From Bellilinea sp040754815 (GTDB lineage Bacteria; Chloroflexota; Anaerolineae; Anaerolineales; Anaerolineaceae): 64,000 bases of DNA. The translations under genes were made by a program, and so were the position numbers. A model generated the notes under the pieces. That model saw nothing but the letters and a program-made list of their open reading frames with translations, was not told the DNA's origin and searched no databases. Where the stretch lies: assembly GCA_040754815.1 (NCBI GenBank), contig JBFMBX010000007.1, positions 124,001 through 188,000 of the forward strand, in the 5' to 3' direction. Below, in pieces: positions 42,957 through 51,184 of this stretch (the stretch's first letter is position 1; each line of letters opens with the position of its first letter).

Positions 42957-44117
42957 TTATGTTAAGTCTCCTAATAATAAACAATAAAATTCTTTTAATT
43001 GTTTTGCAAGAATTTGCCATGTATATCTTTGCTCAGCCAATAAAAGAGCATTTTTACCCAACTCTCTTAATAAATTCTCGTCCGATAGTAACCGATTTGT
43101 TGCCAATGCAAACTCTGCCACGTCGTCCTTGACCAAAAAACCGACCTGATATTCACCAATTATTTTTGGTATATCTCCAACGCTGGTGGATACAATTGGT
43201 TTACCAGAAGCCAGATAATCCATCAGTTTCAAGGGTAGTCTGGCATTATTTGCATTGCTTTTCCTGAGAGGCAACCAGAAAATATCACATGCCAGAAAGT
43301 AAGCTGGCAAAATTTCTTCCGGTACATAACCAGTACAAATCACATGTTCACTTTCTAGAACATCAATTTCAGATCTGTTTCCAATCCACAATAGAATAGT
43401 ATTCGGAAAGCTATTCAGCACAAGCCGGAAAGCAGCTAGCATAAATTCAACATCTTGTTTAAAAGCTGCTCCAACATACCCAATTACTTTACTTGATTTT
43501 TGAATCTTCAATGTTTCCCGAATATTTATTGAAGTAGATACTTGAAACATTTGAGGTGAGGCGCCATTAGGAAGATATAGGACATGAGTGGGAGAGAATC
43601 CCATAGATATACTTTTTTCCTTAAGAAAAGTTGAAATAGTTGTTATACCAGATGCATATTTTCTCCTATTTTCAAAAAATGTTTCAAATGGTCTTAAGAG
43701 CAATCCAAACAATAGGTTCTCTCTCTCTTCGACTGCTCCACCTTTACCAAACCAGTCTGCCCAATCAACGATCCACATTGCATTCTTAATTCTTAACAAC
43801 AATGAAGAAAATAATACAGACGGACGGCTTTCGAAACTGTGTACAATGTCATACTTTTTATTTATGGCCCATAAACAGCGTATCAAAATGTTGTATGGAT
43901 CATATCCATGAACAATTGCTCCGCCAAATAAGTTTGGCATTGAGATAATTCTTACACCATCTGTCTCGAAAATATGTTTTTTTCGATCATATGAGGAGCA
44001 CAGCAAATCAACTTTTTCCCCCATCTTAACGAGTTCTCTCGCCAGAAAAAAAGCTCTCCTATAAGTCCCCTTCCCATACAAGTTAAACACATTAAACAAT
44101 ATTCTTAATCCAGCCAT
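42957..44117 (-). CDS. GT4 family glycosyltransferase
   Basis: 386 residues from ATG 44117; a TTG one codon earlier is less likely. N-terminal ILFNVFNLYGKGTYRRAFFLARELVKMGEKV, then the GT-B donor domain: VIGYVGAAFKQDVEFMLAAFRLV, LLWIGNRSEIDVL, ACDIFWLPLRKSNANNARLPLKLMDYLASGKPIVSTSVGDI. The EX7E-like motif is weak: KLMDYLA stands where the second Glu is expected. It overlaps the upstream GT2 by 26 bases. Donor unknown. Confidence 0.85.
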   Translation of the reverse strand: MAGLRILFNVFNLYGKGTYRRAFFLARELVKMGEKVDLLCSSYDRKKHIFETDGVRIISMPNLFGGAIVHGYDPYNILIRCLWAINKKYDIVHSFESRPSVLFSSLLLRIKNAMWIVDWADWFGKGGAVEERENLLFGLLLRPFETFFENRRKYASGITTISTFLKEKSISMGFSPTHVLYLPNGASPQMFQVSTSINIRETLKIQKSSKVIGYVGAAFKQDVEFMLAAFRLVLNSFPNTILLWIGNRSEIDVLESEHVICTGYVPEEILPAYFLACDIFWLPLRKSNANNARLPLKLMDYLASGKPIVSTSVGDIPKIIGEYQVGFLVKDDVAEFALATNRLLSDENLLRELGKNALLLAEQRYTWQILAKQLKEFYCLLLGDLT

Positions 44118-44991
44118 CAAATAATCCCCGGTAGAAACATTGAAGTTCTTTTAACTTACCAGAAAACAATAACACAAAGGTCATCTTCAGCCAACTAGCA
44201 AAACGAAAAAACAACACCGGTATCCACCTTATCCCCCGAGCATACTTTCTGAAATAGATTCCACTACTTCTCGCCATATGATACCTTTCAAATGGATTCA
44301 CCTTTCCTCCCGAACTAGCAGAGACGCGATGGTACCCCTTTGCTGACGTGGAAATCGCCAGTTGATATCCCTTCGCCACGATTCTATAGCAAAGGTCTAA
44401 ATCTTCGTAGTACATAAAGAACCGTTCGTCGAACAATCCTACTTCCGTAAGTAAAGATCGGGTAAAAAGCATAATACAACCACTTATAAAAGTTCTTCGG
44501 ACTAGTTGAAAATTGGAAAGATTTTCCGATCGGTGATGGGCATCTAAAGGCTCTAAGAGCAGATTATTGATATATCCACCCGTTGACCATACTTTTTTGG
44601 TATCAGGATACTCGAAAATTACAGGAGCAACAACATTTACATCAATATTATGCTTTAAAACCTCTATCATATTTTTTAAAGAATCAGTTTCAAGCATTGC
44701 ATCGTTGTTTATTATCAAAATATACTCAGCTTTTTGGTCAAGAGCATATCGTATTCCATAATTAATTCCGGTAGCAAAACCATAATTCCGAGATAATTGA
44801 ATAATTTGTACTTTGTTACCATATCTTTCAGAAAAAATCTTCACGGAGTGGTCATTTGAACCATTATCCACAATTATTATTTTCATCAATACTTGCTCTT
44901 GAGAAAGCAGAGAATCAACACATTTACATGTGTCATCTGGTCTATTCCAATTTAAAGTGACAGCATAAACTAAAGGCAATTCATTATTCAT
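44092..44991 (-). CDS. GT2 family glycosyltransferase (rhamnosyltransferase-like)
   Basis: 299 residues, ATG at 44991. VYAVTLNWNRPDDTCKCVDSLL, IIVDNGSNDHSV, LSRNYGFATGINYGIRYA and INNDAMLETDSL (DXD as NDA), with FDERFFMYYEDLDLCYR (ED catalytic base), match the WbbL-type rhamnosyl/GT2 group. A hydrophobic C-terminal segment may dock at the membrane. AT-rich codon use; it overlaps both neighbours. Confidence 0.88.
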   Translation of the reverse strand: MNNELPLVYAVTLNWNRPDDTCKCVDSLLSQEQVLMKIIIVDNGSNDHSVKIFSERYGNKVQIIQLSRNYGFATGINYGIRYALDQKAEYILIINNDAMLETDSLKNMIEVLKHNIDVNVVAPVIFEYPDTKKVWSTGGYINNLLLEPLDAHHRSENLSNFQLVRRTFISGCIMLFTRSLLTEVGLFDERFFMYYEDLDLCYRIVAKGYQLAISTSAKGYHRVSASSGGKVNPFERYHMARSSGIYFRKYARGIRWIPVLFFRFASWLKMTFVLLFSGKLKELQCFYRGLFDGWIKNIV

Positions 44992-46093
44992 CGGTAAATG
45001 AAATAATCACTTTCAGTAAATTTGACCATTTTATAACTCTATTTTGCAAATTAACAGAGCGGGTTGTAGAATTTAGACATTCTATAATTGATTCTGAAAA
45101 TAGTTTATGAGGTGCTATTTTAGTAATACTATTTTTTTTAACAGAAGAGATTGAACCAAAAGAAATTTTTTCGCTTGCCACCACCGGCAACCCGAACGCC
45201 AGGGCAATTTTCAACGCGCCGCTTTGCGTGCCTCCCGTATAGGGCGCCACAAACACATCTGCGGCACTGAAAAATACTGGCACTTCCTCATTGGGAATGT
45301 AATAATTATAAATCCGAACCGCTTCTTCGAGACCAAGTTCTTTGATTCTTTTCTGATAGTCCTCTACATTCTCCCAAAACTCCCCTGCCACAACCAACAA
45401 CGGTGAATACCCCTGCTGATACACCAGCGCCAGCGCTTCGATCAAGTTTTTAAGCCCCTTATAAGGCCTCACAATACCAAAAAACAACAACACCGGCCGA
45501 TCTTCGGGTAATCCCAGCCTGCGACGGGCTTCGCCTTTATCAATTCGCTTTTCGGCAAATTGATCATACAACGGATGTTCAACCAACAGCGGATCGGCCA
45601 ATGGCAATAACTCTTTCAGCTTTTCCCGCTGGCTTTCTGCCTGCACAATAAAACCACCACCCTGAGAGAGAGTCCACCTTGCCACCCACGGGTCAAAAAA
45701 GCGGGTTTCGTGCGGCAGCACATTGTGAATCAGAAAAACCACTTTGCAGGCTGGCCTGAGACCCCTTGCCAGCCACCAGAATGCCGGCCCCCAAAAGGTC
45801 GTCCACCACTGGATCACAACCAGATCGGGTGCGAACTCCTTGATCCGTCGAACGGATCGCTGCCACGTCCATGGATACAGCGGGTCCAGTAAAAATTCTG
45901 CCTCTATACGCTCAACATCCTGGCTGGGGTCCCGGTCGCTTCTACCCGGATATAAAAAACGCGGATACTGACGTTGGAAAGATACAACCAGCAATTCATG
46001 ACCTTCTTCCCGAATCGCTTGTGCAAGGCGGGTCGTATAATGAGCAATCCCGCCGCGGTAAGGATAAACCGGCCCGACCACTGCGATTCGCAT
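44984..46093 (-). CDS. GT4 family glycosyltransferase, chimeric in its 3' part
   Basis: 369 residues. The GT-B N-terminus IAVVGPVYPYRGGIAHYTTRLAQAI and donor domain with VLLFFGIVRPYKGLKNLIEAL, LVVAGEF, ADVFVAPYTGGTQSGALKIALAFGLPVVASEK. The last 65 codons (45175 down to 44984) are strongly AT-rich and read KISFGSISSVKKN..., unlike the usual family tail (a SW..A/YxxLY end is missing). GC in the blocks 45181-45240 and 45061-45120 is 38/60 versus 17/60. I read this as a recombination joint within the gene; the C-terminal helix may still work. Confidence 0.8.
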   Translation of the reverse strand: MRIAVVGPVYPYRGGIAHYTTRLAQAIREEGHELLVVSFQRQYPRFLYPGRSDRDPSQDVERIEAEFLLDPLYPWTWQRSVRRIKEFAPDLVVIQWWTTFWGPAFWWLARGLRPACKVVFLIHNVLPHETRFFDPWVARWTLSQGGGFIVQAESQREKLKELLPLADPLLVEHPLYDQFAEKRIDKGEARRRLGLPEDRPVLLFFGIVRPYKGLKNLIEALALVYQQGYSPLLVVAGEFWENVEDYQKRIKELGLEEAVRIYNYYIPNEEVPVFFSAADVFVAPYTGGTQSGALKIALAFGLPVVASEKISFGSISSVKKNSITKIAPHKLFSESIIECLNSTTRSVNLQNRVIKWSNLLKVIISFTDE

Positions 46094-46102
46094 CCTTGCG
46101 TT

Positions 46103-47038
46103 TTATTCCTCCATCTTTTTGATCCGGTACAAAATTTCTTCCAAAATCCTCCGATTTTTACTGATCAAGTCAGCAACCAAACCAATTAAGCCGGTCTGGA
46201 AACCCACAATCAGTAAAACCGCAGCAAGAATGAGGGATTGAATATGACCGCCGCCTTCACCGCGAACGAAAAAGAGCAGAAACCGCAACACCAGAATCAT
46301 ACCGGGAATAATGAACAATAAGCCAGCCAGCAAAAACACCCTCAACGGACGGTACATGGTATAGGAGCGCAAGATTGTTGCCGTCGAATGGTTCAGGTAA
46401 TCGCCAATCCCTTTCATCAAACGAGATGGCCGGCGGGGAGGATTCGTTCGAACAGGCACCGAGACCACCCGCATCCCTTTATTCCCCGCTTGGATGAGCG
46501 TTTCCAGTGTGTAAGAATAATCGCTCAACACCAGCGTTCTTAAAGCAGCCTCACGGCTCAACGCCCGAAAACCACTGGTTGCATCCGGTATTTTTACCCC
46601 GGCGGCCGTGGAAACGACACGGCTGCCCAGCACCTGTAACTTCCGTTTTAGAGGGGAGAACGTCGGCAGTGTAGCCACGCCGCGATCACCCACCACAATT
46701 TCAGCCTCTCCCCGTAAGATGGGTTGGATTAATTTTGCAATATCTTCAGCCACATATTGATTATCCGCATCGGTATTGACGATAATATCAGCCCCCATTT
46801 TCAATGCTTGATCAATCCCTGCATAGAACGCACCGGCTAACCCGACATGAAACGGTAGAGATAAAACATGCACACAACCTAATTGGCGCGCCACCTCAGC
46901 AGTATGATCCGTGCTGCCATCATCAATGACCAGAACCTCAATTTCATCAACGCCTTCAATCTCATCAGGCAACTGGTGAAGAGTCTCTGGCAGAACTGAG
47001 GCTTCGTTATAACAGGGGATCTGGATAATTAATTTCAT
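46103..47038 (-). CDS. GT2 polyprenol-phosphate-sugar synthase-like protein (DPM1/GtrB type)
   Basis: The start at ATG 47038 has GGTAGGTATC upstream; a longer reading starts at a non-ATG codon. 311 residues. LIIQIPCYNEASVLPETL, VLVIDDGSTDHTAEVARQLG, LAGAFYAGIDQALKMGADIIVNTDADNQYVAEDI (DXD as DAD), VVGDRG and SGFRALSREAALRT are GT2 polyprenol-phosphate synthase motifs. Two membrane helices follow (about 225-300). It probably loads a sugar onto undecaprenyl phosphate, feeding GT-C enzymes. It heads the minus-strand run that includes the island. Confidence 0.88.
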   Translation of the reverse strand: MKLIIQIPCYNEASVLPETLHQLPDEIEGVDEIEVLVIDDGSTDHTAEVARQLGCVHVLSLPFHVGLAGAFYAGIDQALKMGADIIVNTDADNQYVAEDIAKLIQPILRGEAEIVVGDRGVATLPTFSPLKRKLQVLGSRVVSTAAGVKIPDATSGFRALSREAALRTLVLSDYSYTLETLIQAGNKGMRVVSVPVRTNPPRRPSRLMKGIGDYLNHSTATILRSYTMYRPLRVFLLAGLLFIIPGMILVLRFLLFFVRGEGGGHIQSLILAAVLLIVGFQTGLIGLVADLISKNRRILEEILYRIKKMEE

Positions 47039-47055
47039 GATACCTACCAAAACCA

Positions 47056-47084
47056 ATTATACTGTGCTATATTCAAAACATCAG
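47056..47084 (-). promoter_or_regulatory. promoter of the DPM1-like gene (perfect -10)
   Basis: On the minus strand TATAAT (47056-47061) is preceded 16 bases upstream by TGATGT, a weak -35. Transcription would start near 47049, about 11 bases before the ATG at 47038. A separate TATATT for the plus-strand lipoprotein lies at 47068-47073, so the 56-base gap holds two divergent starts. Confidence 0.45.
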
Positions 47085-47094
47085 GATTTTCCCC

Positions 47095-48147
47095 ATGCCC
47101 CGTTCCCTTCTACTCCTCATCCTCCTCGTCCTGCTCAGCGCCTGCATACCCACCCCCAAGCAGCCGCCCACGCTGACTCCTACCCCGACCGTCACCCTCA
47201 CCCCCGCCTCGCCGCCGACCGAAACGCCCACCCCCTCCCCCACGCCGGCTTCCCTGTTCCAACAGGCCGGCCAGACCAACCTCCCCGCCGCCCGCCGGCT
47301 GGTCTGGTCAACCGATAGCCAGACGCTGGGGGTGCTAAGTAATGAGGAAATCGTCCTGCTGGCCGTGCCCGCCCTGCAACCCCTCTTCACCTTCAACGAC
47401 CCCGCCGCCGGCAGCCTGCTGGATTTCTCCGCTGACGGACGCACCATCGTCTCCCTGCTCGATCAGCAAACCCTGCGCTTTACCGATATCACCAACGGCG
47501 AACAGCGCACCCTTACCACCGACTTTCTGATCGGTCCGGTTCACTTTTCGCCGGATGGTTTACTGCTGGTCATCGGCTCTAACGAAGAATGGGCCGCCCA
47601 TCTTTACGACCCGCAATCGCTGGCCCTGCGCAAGACCTTGCGCGGCTTCGAAACCGCCGCCCCGATCTACGATGTGCGCATCGCTGAAAATATCCTCAAC
47701 CTCGCCTGGTCGGCGCGCGCCCGCATTCAATTACAGGATATCCCCAGCGAAACCCTCTACCCAACCCTCGATCACGAGGACTTTGTCACCGCCTTTGCCC
47801 GCTCGCGCGGCGATACCCTGCTGGTCAGTGCCGCCGGCGGCTCGATAGACGGCGAATACGCCCCCATCCTTTTCGTTTGGGATGCCGTGCTGGGACAGGA
47901 ACTCCTGCGCCTGCGGCAGGATGCCATGCCCTACGCGCTGGAATTTTCATGGGATGATCAACTGCTTGCCGTTGGCGTGGGTGATCGGGTGGATATTTAC
48001 ACCACCAGCGATATGAACGTGGTGGAAACGCTCACCGGCCACAGCGAAAGCATCGTCAGCGTGCGTTTTTCACCCGACGGCCGCTGGCTGGCCTCGCTCG
48101 ATTCAACCGGCCGGCTGCTGCTCTGGCAAATCAACCCCCCGCGCTAA
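47095..48147 (+). CDS. WD40-like beta-propeller lipoprotein
   Basis: 350 residues, ATG 47095 with AGGA 8 bases upstream. Lipobox LSAC at about residue 17, a Thr/Pro linker to about 50, then repeats that look like WD40 blades: FSPDGLLLVIGSNEEWAAHLYD, ILFVWDAVLGQELLRL, EFSWDDQLLAVGVGDRVDIY and VRFSPDGRWLASLDSTGRLLLWQ. It is an exported, membrane-anchored propeller of unknown partner. The downstream gene is convergent with a 7-base gap. Confidence 0.75.
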   Translation: MPRSLLLLILLVLLSACIPTPKQPPTLTPTPTVTLTPASPPTETPTPSPTPASLFQQAGQTNLPAARRLVWSTDSQTLGVLSNEEIVLLAVPALQPLFTFNDPAAGSLLDFSADGRTIVSLLDQQTLRFTDITNGEQRTLTTDFLIGPVHFSPDGLLLVIGSNEEWAAHLYDPQSLALRKTLRGFETAAPIYDVRIAENILNLAWSARARIQLQDIPSETLYPTLDHEDFVTAFARSRGDTLLVSAAGGSIDGEYAPILFVWDAVLGQELLRLRQDAMPYALEFSWDDQLLAVGVGDRVDIYTTSDMNVVETLTGHSESIVSVRFSPDGRWLASLDSTGRLLLWQINPPR

Positions 48148-48154
48148 AACCACC

Positions 48155-49156
48155 TCACCGCCCGCGCAAATAGACCGTCAATACACCGCTGGCAGCCCGC
48201 GCGGTCAGATAAATGCGGTATTCCCCCGGCGGCAGGTCTCGGGCATATTCCACACGCCCCTGATCGGTGCTATATACCTCGCCATGCAGCAAGGTATCTT
48301 CAAAGCCGTTATCCCCTTCAAGGCGCACATCCAGCAATTCGCTCTTTACATCGCTCAAATCCAGCAGAATCCCCCCGCTGCCCAGCCAGCGGGTAAACAC
48401 GGCAATCACCTCATCCTGTTTATCCACGCCGCTCAACTCCACCCGCCGGATGAACTGGTATCCCTCCGGCACCGGCAGTGCTTGCCGCCCTGCGCCGCCG
48501 CCAGCCACATTAATCAACACCGTCAGGCTCAGCACCAGCCCGGCACTGACCAGCAGAGTCAGGTAAGTGCGGCGGTTTTGCGCCCAACCCAGCGCATCTT
48601 CACCCAGATTGCCCAAAATCAACTCGCGCAATGCCCCCAAATTGCCGGTACGCGCCCGCGCCAGACGGTAAAGAGCAAAGAGCAGCACTGCAAAAAATGC
48701 CGCCACCCACTGGGGATTGAACCCGGAAAATACCAGAAAACGCGCCGCATCATCACTGACCGGCCCACCGCCGCCGGCATAAATCAATGGAATGATCACC
48801 CACGGGATGAGCGAGCCGAGCACACCGGCAGAAGAAAACAATTTCAGCGTTTCCACCAGCGGACTTGCCCGCCGTGGAACAAGCAGCATCCCTGCCGCCC
48901 ACACCAGCAACGGCAGCCCCATACCGGCAATGCTGTTCAAAATCTCGCCGGTACGGTCAAACGCTGCCCGAATGCCCACATGCGCCCCTAAGTTGAAAAA
49001 ATTGATGTCGAAAGAATGCACACTCCCCCCCGAAAGCCATGCCACCAGCGCATGACCGCCCTCATGCAAAAAGGTGTAGATCAACAACACCCATAGAAAC
49101 AACCCCAGGGTGAGCAAAATCGTAAGGGAGCCGGAGGGTTTACGGGATGTATCCAT
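48155..49156 (-). CDS. M50-like membrane protein with HEGGH motif
   Basis: 333 residues, ATG at 49156. The first membrane segment ends TFLHEGGHALVAWLSGG, an HExxH zinc motif at a membrane face as in M50 (site-2) proteases. Two more helices follow around 120-160 and another near 200, then a soluble C-terminal domain of about 100 residues (SGVDKQDEVIAVFTRWLGSGGIL). I do not see a clear NPDG or LDG motif for the third zinc ligand, so protease activity is not sure. No Shine-Dalgarno; see the -10 element just upstream. Confidence 0.65.
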   Translation of the reverse strand: MDTSRKPSGSLTILLTLGLFLWVLLIYTFLHEGGHALVAWLSGGSVHSFDINFFNLGAHVGIRAAFDRTGEILNSIAGMGLPLLVWAAGMLLVPRRASPLVETLKLFSSAGVLGSLIPWVIIPLIYAGGGGPVSDDAARFLVFSGFNPQWVAAFFAVLLFALYRLARARTGNLGALRELILGNLGEDALGWAQNRRTYLTLLVSAGLVLSLTVLINVAGGGAGRQALPVPEGYQFIRRVELSGVDKQDEVIAVFTRWLGSGGILLDLSDVKSELLDVRLEGDNGFEDTLLHGEVYSTDQGRVEYARDLPPGEYRIYLTARAASGVLTVYLRGR

Positions 49157-49163
49157 TCATCAA

Positions 49164-49169
49164 ATTATA
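49164..49169 (-). promoter_or_regulatory. -10 element giving an apparently leaderless transcript of the M50-like gene
   Basis: TATAAT on the minus strand ends 7 bases before the ATG at 49156, so transcription would start at or just before the start codon. The -35 region is weak (TTTCCG with a 17-base spacer). Confidence 0.4.
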
Positions 49170-49220
49170 CATCAGCCAAAAATTACCGGAAATGATTAAG
49201 CACTTCATCCATGCTGGGAT

Positions 49221-49249
49221 TTGACATCTCGGCCTGCCTTCTCTACAAT
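49221..49249 (+). promoter_or_regulatory. strong promoter of dCMP deaminase, leaderless type
   Basis: Perfect TTGACA (49221-49226), 17-base spacer, TACAAT (49244-49249). Transcription would start near 49256, which is the ATG. This is why the start is set at 49256 and not further upstream, where a longer reading would translate the promoter. Confidence 0.7.
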
Positions 49250-49255
49250 AATGAT

Positions 49256-49702
49256 ATGTCGCGCCCATCGTGGGACTCCTACTTTATGAAAATTGCCGAA
49301 GATGTGGCCCTGCGCAGCACCTGCGACCGCGCGCAGGTCGGAGCGGTGCTGGTACGCGAAAAACACATCATCTCCACCGGTTACAACGGCTCGCCGGCCG
49401 GGCTGGATCACTGCGATGATGTCGGCCATCTGATGGTGGACGGCCATTGCGTCCGTACCGTTCACGCCGAAGTTAATGCCATCATTCAGGCCGCGGTTTT
49501 CGGCCTGCCCACCCGCGATTCGGTCTGTTATGTAACTCACTTCCCCTGCCTGAACTGCACCAAAATGCTCATTAACGCGCGCATTTCCCGGCTGGTTTAT
49601 CGTGAACCCTACCGCATTGACCCCATCGCCCTGCAATTCTTGCAGCAGGCCGGCGTTCAGGTAGTCCAGTGGCAGCCCGAGCCAAGCCCTCAAACCGAAT
49701 AA
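49256..49702 (+). CDS. dCMP deaminase (ComEB-like)
   Basis: 148 residues. MSRPSWDSYFMKIAEDVALRST is the usual family start. Zinc site: HAE (His70, Glu72) and PCLNC (Cys98, Cys101), with CDRAQVGAVLVRE and GYNGSPAGLDHCDDVGH, typical of deoxycytidylate deaminases. It converts dCMP to dUMP. The longer reading from 49211 would code through the promoter. There is no ribosome binding site, consistent with a leaderless message. Confidence 0.9.
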   Translation: MSRPSWDSYFMKIAEDVALRSTCDRAQVGAVLVREKHIISTGYNGSPAGLDHCDDVGHLMVDGHCVRTVHAEVNAIIQAAVFGLPTRDSVCYVTHFPCLNCTKMLINARISRLVYREPYRIDPIALQFLQQAGVQVVQWQPEPSPQTE

Positions 49703-49711
49703 TCCCTCATC

Positions 49712-51166
49712 GTGATACTGATTTCCTCAAATAACCGGTGGGATGCGGTGATTGTCGGCAGCGGGCCAAACGGGCTGGCGGCTGCCATTCATCTGGCGCA
49801 AAACGGGCTGAAAGTGCTGGTCATTGAAGCCGCCGAACAGATTGGCGGCGGTTTACGCAGTGCCGAACTGACCCTGCCCGGTTTCATCCACGATCCCTGC
49901 GCCGCTGTTCACGCGCTGGCGGTCAACTCGCCCTTTCTTGCCACCCTGCCGCTCAGGGAATACGGCCTGCGCTGGGTCTATGCCCCCTTTTCGGTGGCTC
50001 ACCCGCTGGATGACGGCAGCGCTATCACCATCAGCCAGTCGGTGGAGGAAACTGCCGCCGCGCTCGGCCGCGATGCGTCCGCCTACCGCCGGTTGATCAC
50101 CCCGCTGGTACGCAACACCCCTCAACTGCTCGGCGATTTTCTCGGCCCGTTGCCCCTGCCGCCGCGCCACCCGCTGGCCGCCCTGCATTTTGCGCCGCTG
50201 GCAATCCTGCCGGCCGCATGGCTGGCGCGGCTTGCCTTCCGTACCCCTCAGGCTCGGGCTTTGTTTGCCGGCATGGCCGCTCACGCCATTCTGCCGCTGG
50301 AATTTCCTGCTACCGCCGCCTTTGGGTTGGTACTGCACATGCTCGCCCACACCAGCGGCTTTCCGCTGGCCGAAGGCGGTTCGGCGCAACTGGCGCACGC
50401 CTTAACGGCACACCTCAAGCGGCTGGGCGGCGAAATCCGCACCGGCTGGCAGATTAACCATCTGGATGAACTGCCGCCCGCCCGGCTGACCCTGCTTGAC
50501 CTGACCCCGCGCGAAGTGCTGCGCATTGCCGGCCGTCATCTACCTGCTCGCTACCGCCAATCGTTAAGCTGCTTCCGCTACGGGCCGGGCGTTTTCAAAG
50601 TAGATTGGGCCTTGGATGCCCCGATCCCGTGGAGAGCCGAAGCCGCCCGCCGAGCTGTTACCGTCCATCTTGGCGGCACACTGGATGAAATCAGCGCAGC
50701 CGAACGCGCCGCGTGGGGGGGAAAAGACCCCGCCCCGCCCTTTGTAATTTTGGTACAGCCCACCCTTTTCGATTCTCGCCGCGCGCCGGAAGGGAAACAC
50801 ATCGCCTGGGCATACGCCCATGTTCCCCACAACAGCCCTAAAGACTACCTGAGCGCCATCGAGGATCAGATCGAACGCTTTGCGCCCGGTTTCCGCCAGC
50901 GCATCCTCGCCCGGCATACTTTTTCCGCCGTTGAAATCCAAGCCTACAACCCCAATTACGTGGGCGGTGACATCAACAGCGGTGCGCAAACGCTGAATCA
51001 ACTGTTCACCCGCCCGGTTTTGAGCCTCAACCCCTACCGCACCCCCCTAAAGGGTGTGTATCTGTGCAGTGCCTCAACACCGCCCGGCGGCGGTGTGCAC
51101 GGCATGGCCGGTTACCATGCCGCGCGGGCGGCGCTTCGAGACCGCGCCGCCCGCCACAGTGAGTAA
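49712..51166 (+). CDS. phytoene-dehydrogenase-like FAD oxidoreductase
   Basis: 484 residues from GTG 49712, 9 bases after dCMP deaminase. FAD-binding start WDAVIVGSGPNGLAAAIHLAQNGLKVLVIEAAEQIGGGLRSAEL, and the C-terminal FAD loop VYLCSASTPPGGGVHGMAGYHAARAAL. The family also includes CrtI-type and all-trans-retinol saturases; the substrate is unknown and no other carotenoid gene is near. It is convergent with the DUF5667-like gene (18-base gap). Confidence 0.82.
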   Translation: MILISSNNRWDAVIVGSGPNGLAAAIHLAQNGLKVLVIEAAEQIGGGLRSAELTLPGFIHDPCAAVHALAVNSPFLATLPLREYGLRWVYAPFSVAHPLDDGSAITISQSVEETAAALGRDASAYRRLITPLVRNTPQLLGDFLGPLPLPPRHPLAALHFAPLAILPAAWLARLAFRTPQARALFAGMAAHAILPLEFPATAAFGLVLHMLAHTSGFPLAEGGSAQLAHALTAHLKRLGGEIRTGWQINHLDELPPARLTLLDLTPREVLRIAGRHLPARYRQSLSCFRYGPGVFKVDWALDAPIPWRAEAARRAVTVHLGGTLDEISAAERAAWGGKDPAPPFVILVQPTLFDSRRAPEGKHIAWAYAHVPHNSPKDYLSAIEDQIERFAPGFRQRILARHTFSAVEIQAYNPNYVGGDINSGAQTLNQLFTRPVLSLNPYRTPLKGVYLCSASTPPGGGVHGMAGYHAARAALRDRAARHSE

Positions 51167-51184
51167 GCCCATACTTGCAAAGGT

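Larger units (their letters stand above)
37245..45175. other. AT-rich genomic island (surface protein and glycan genes)
   Basis: The segment from the end of the lipoprotein at 36652-37263 to inside the GT4 gene at 44984-46093 is much richer in A/T than both sides. Counted examples: 42661-42720 has 11 of 60 GC, against 39 of 60 at 25681-25740. Both ends are sharp. No integrase, transposase or direct repeat was seen at the borders, so exchange of a homologous glycan block by recombination is more likely than integration by a mobile element (inference). Confidence 0.75.

Noticed and set aside
37245..45175. Integrative mobile element
   Set aside because: No integrase, transposase, tRNA or flanking direct repeat was found at the borders; composition change alone fits recombination of a glycan block.
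49211..49255. 15-codon N-terminal extension of dCMP deaminase
   Set aside because: This stretch holds a strong promoter (TTGACA-N17-TACAAT), so it cannot be part of the translated message.
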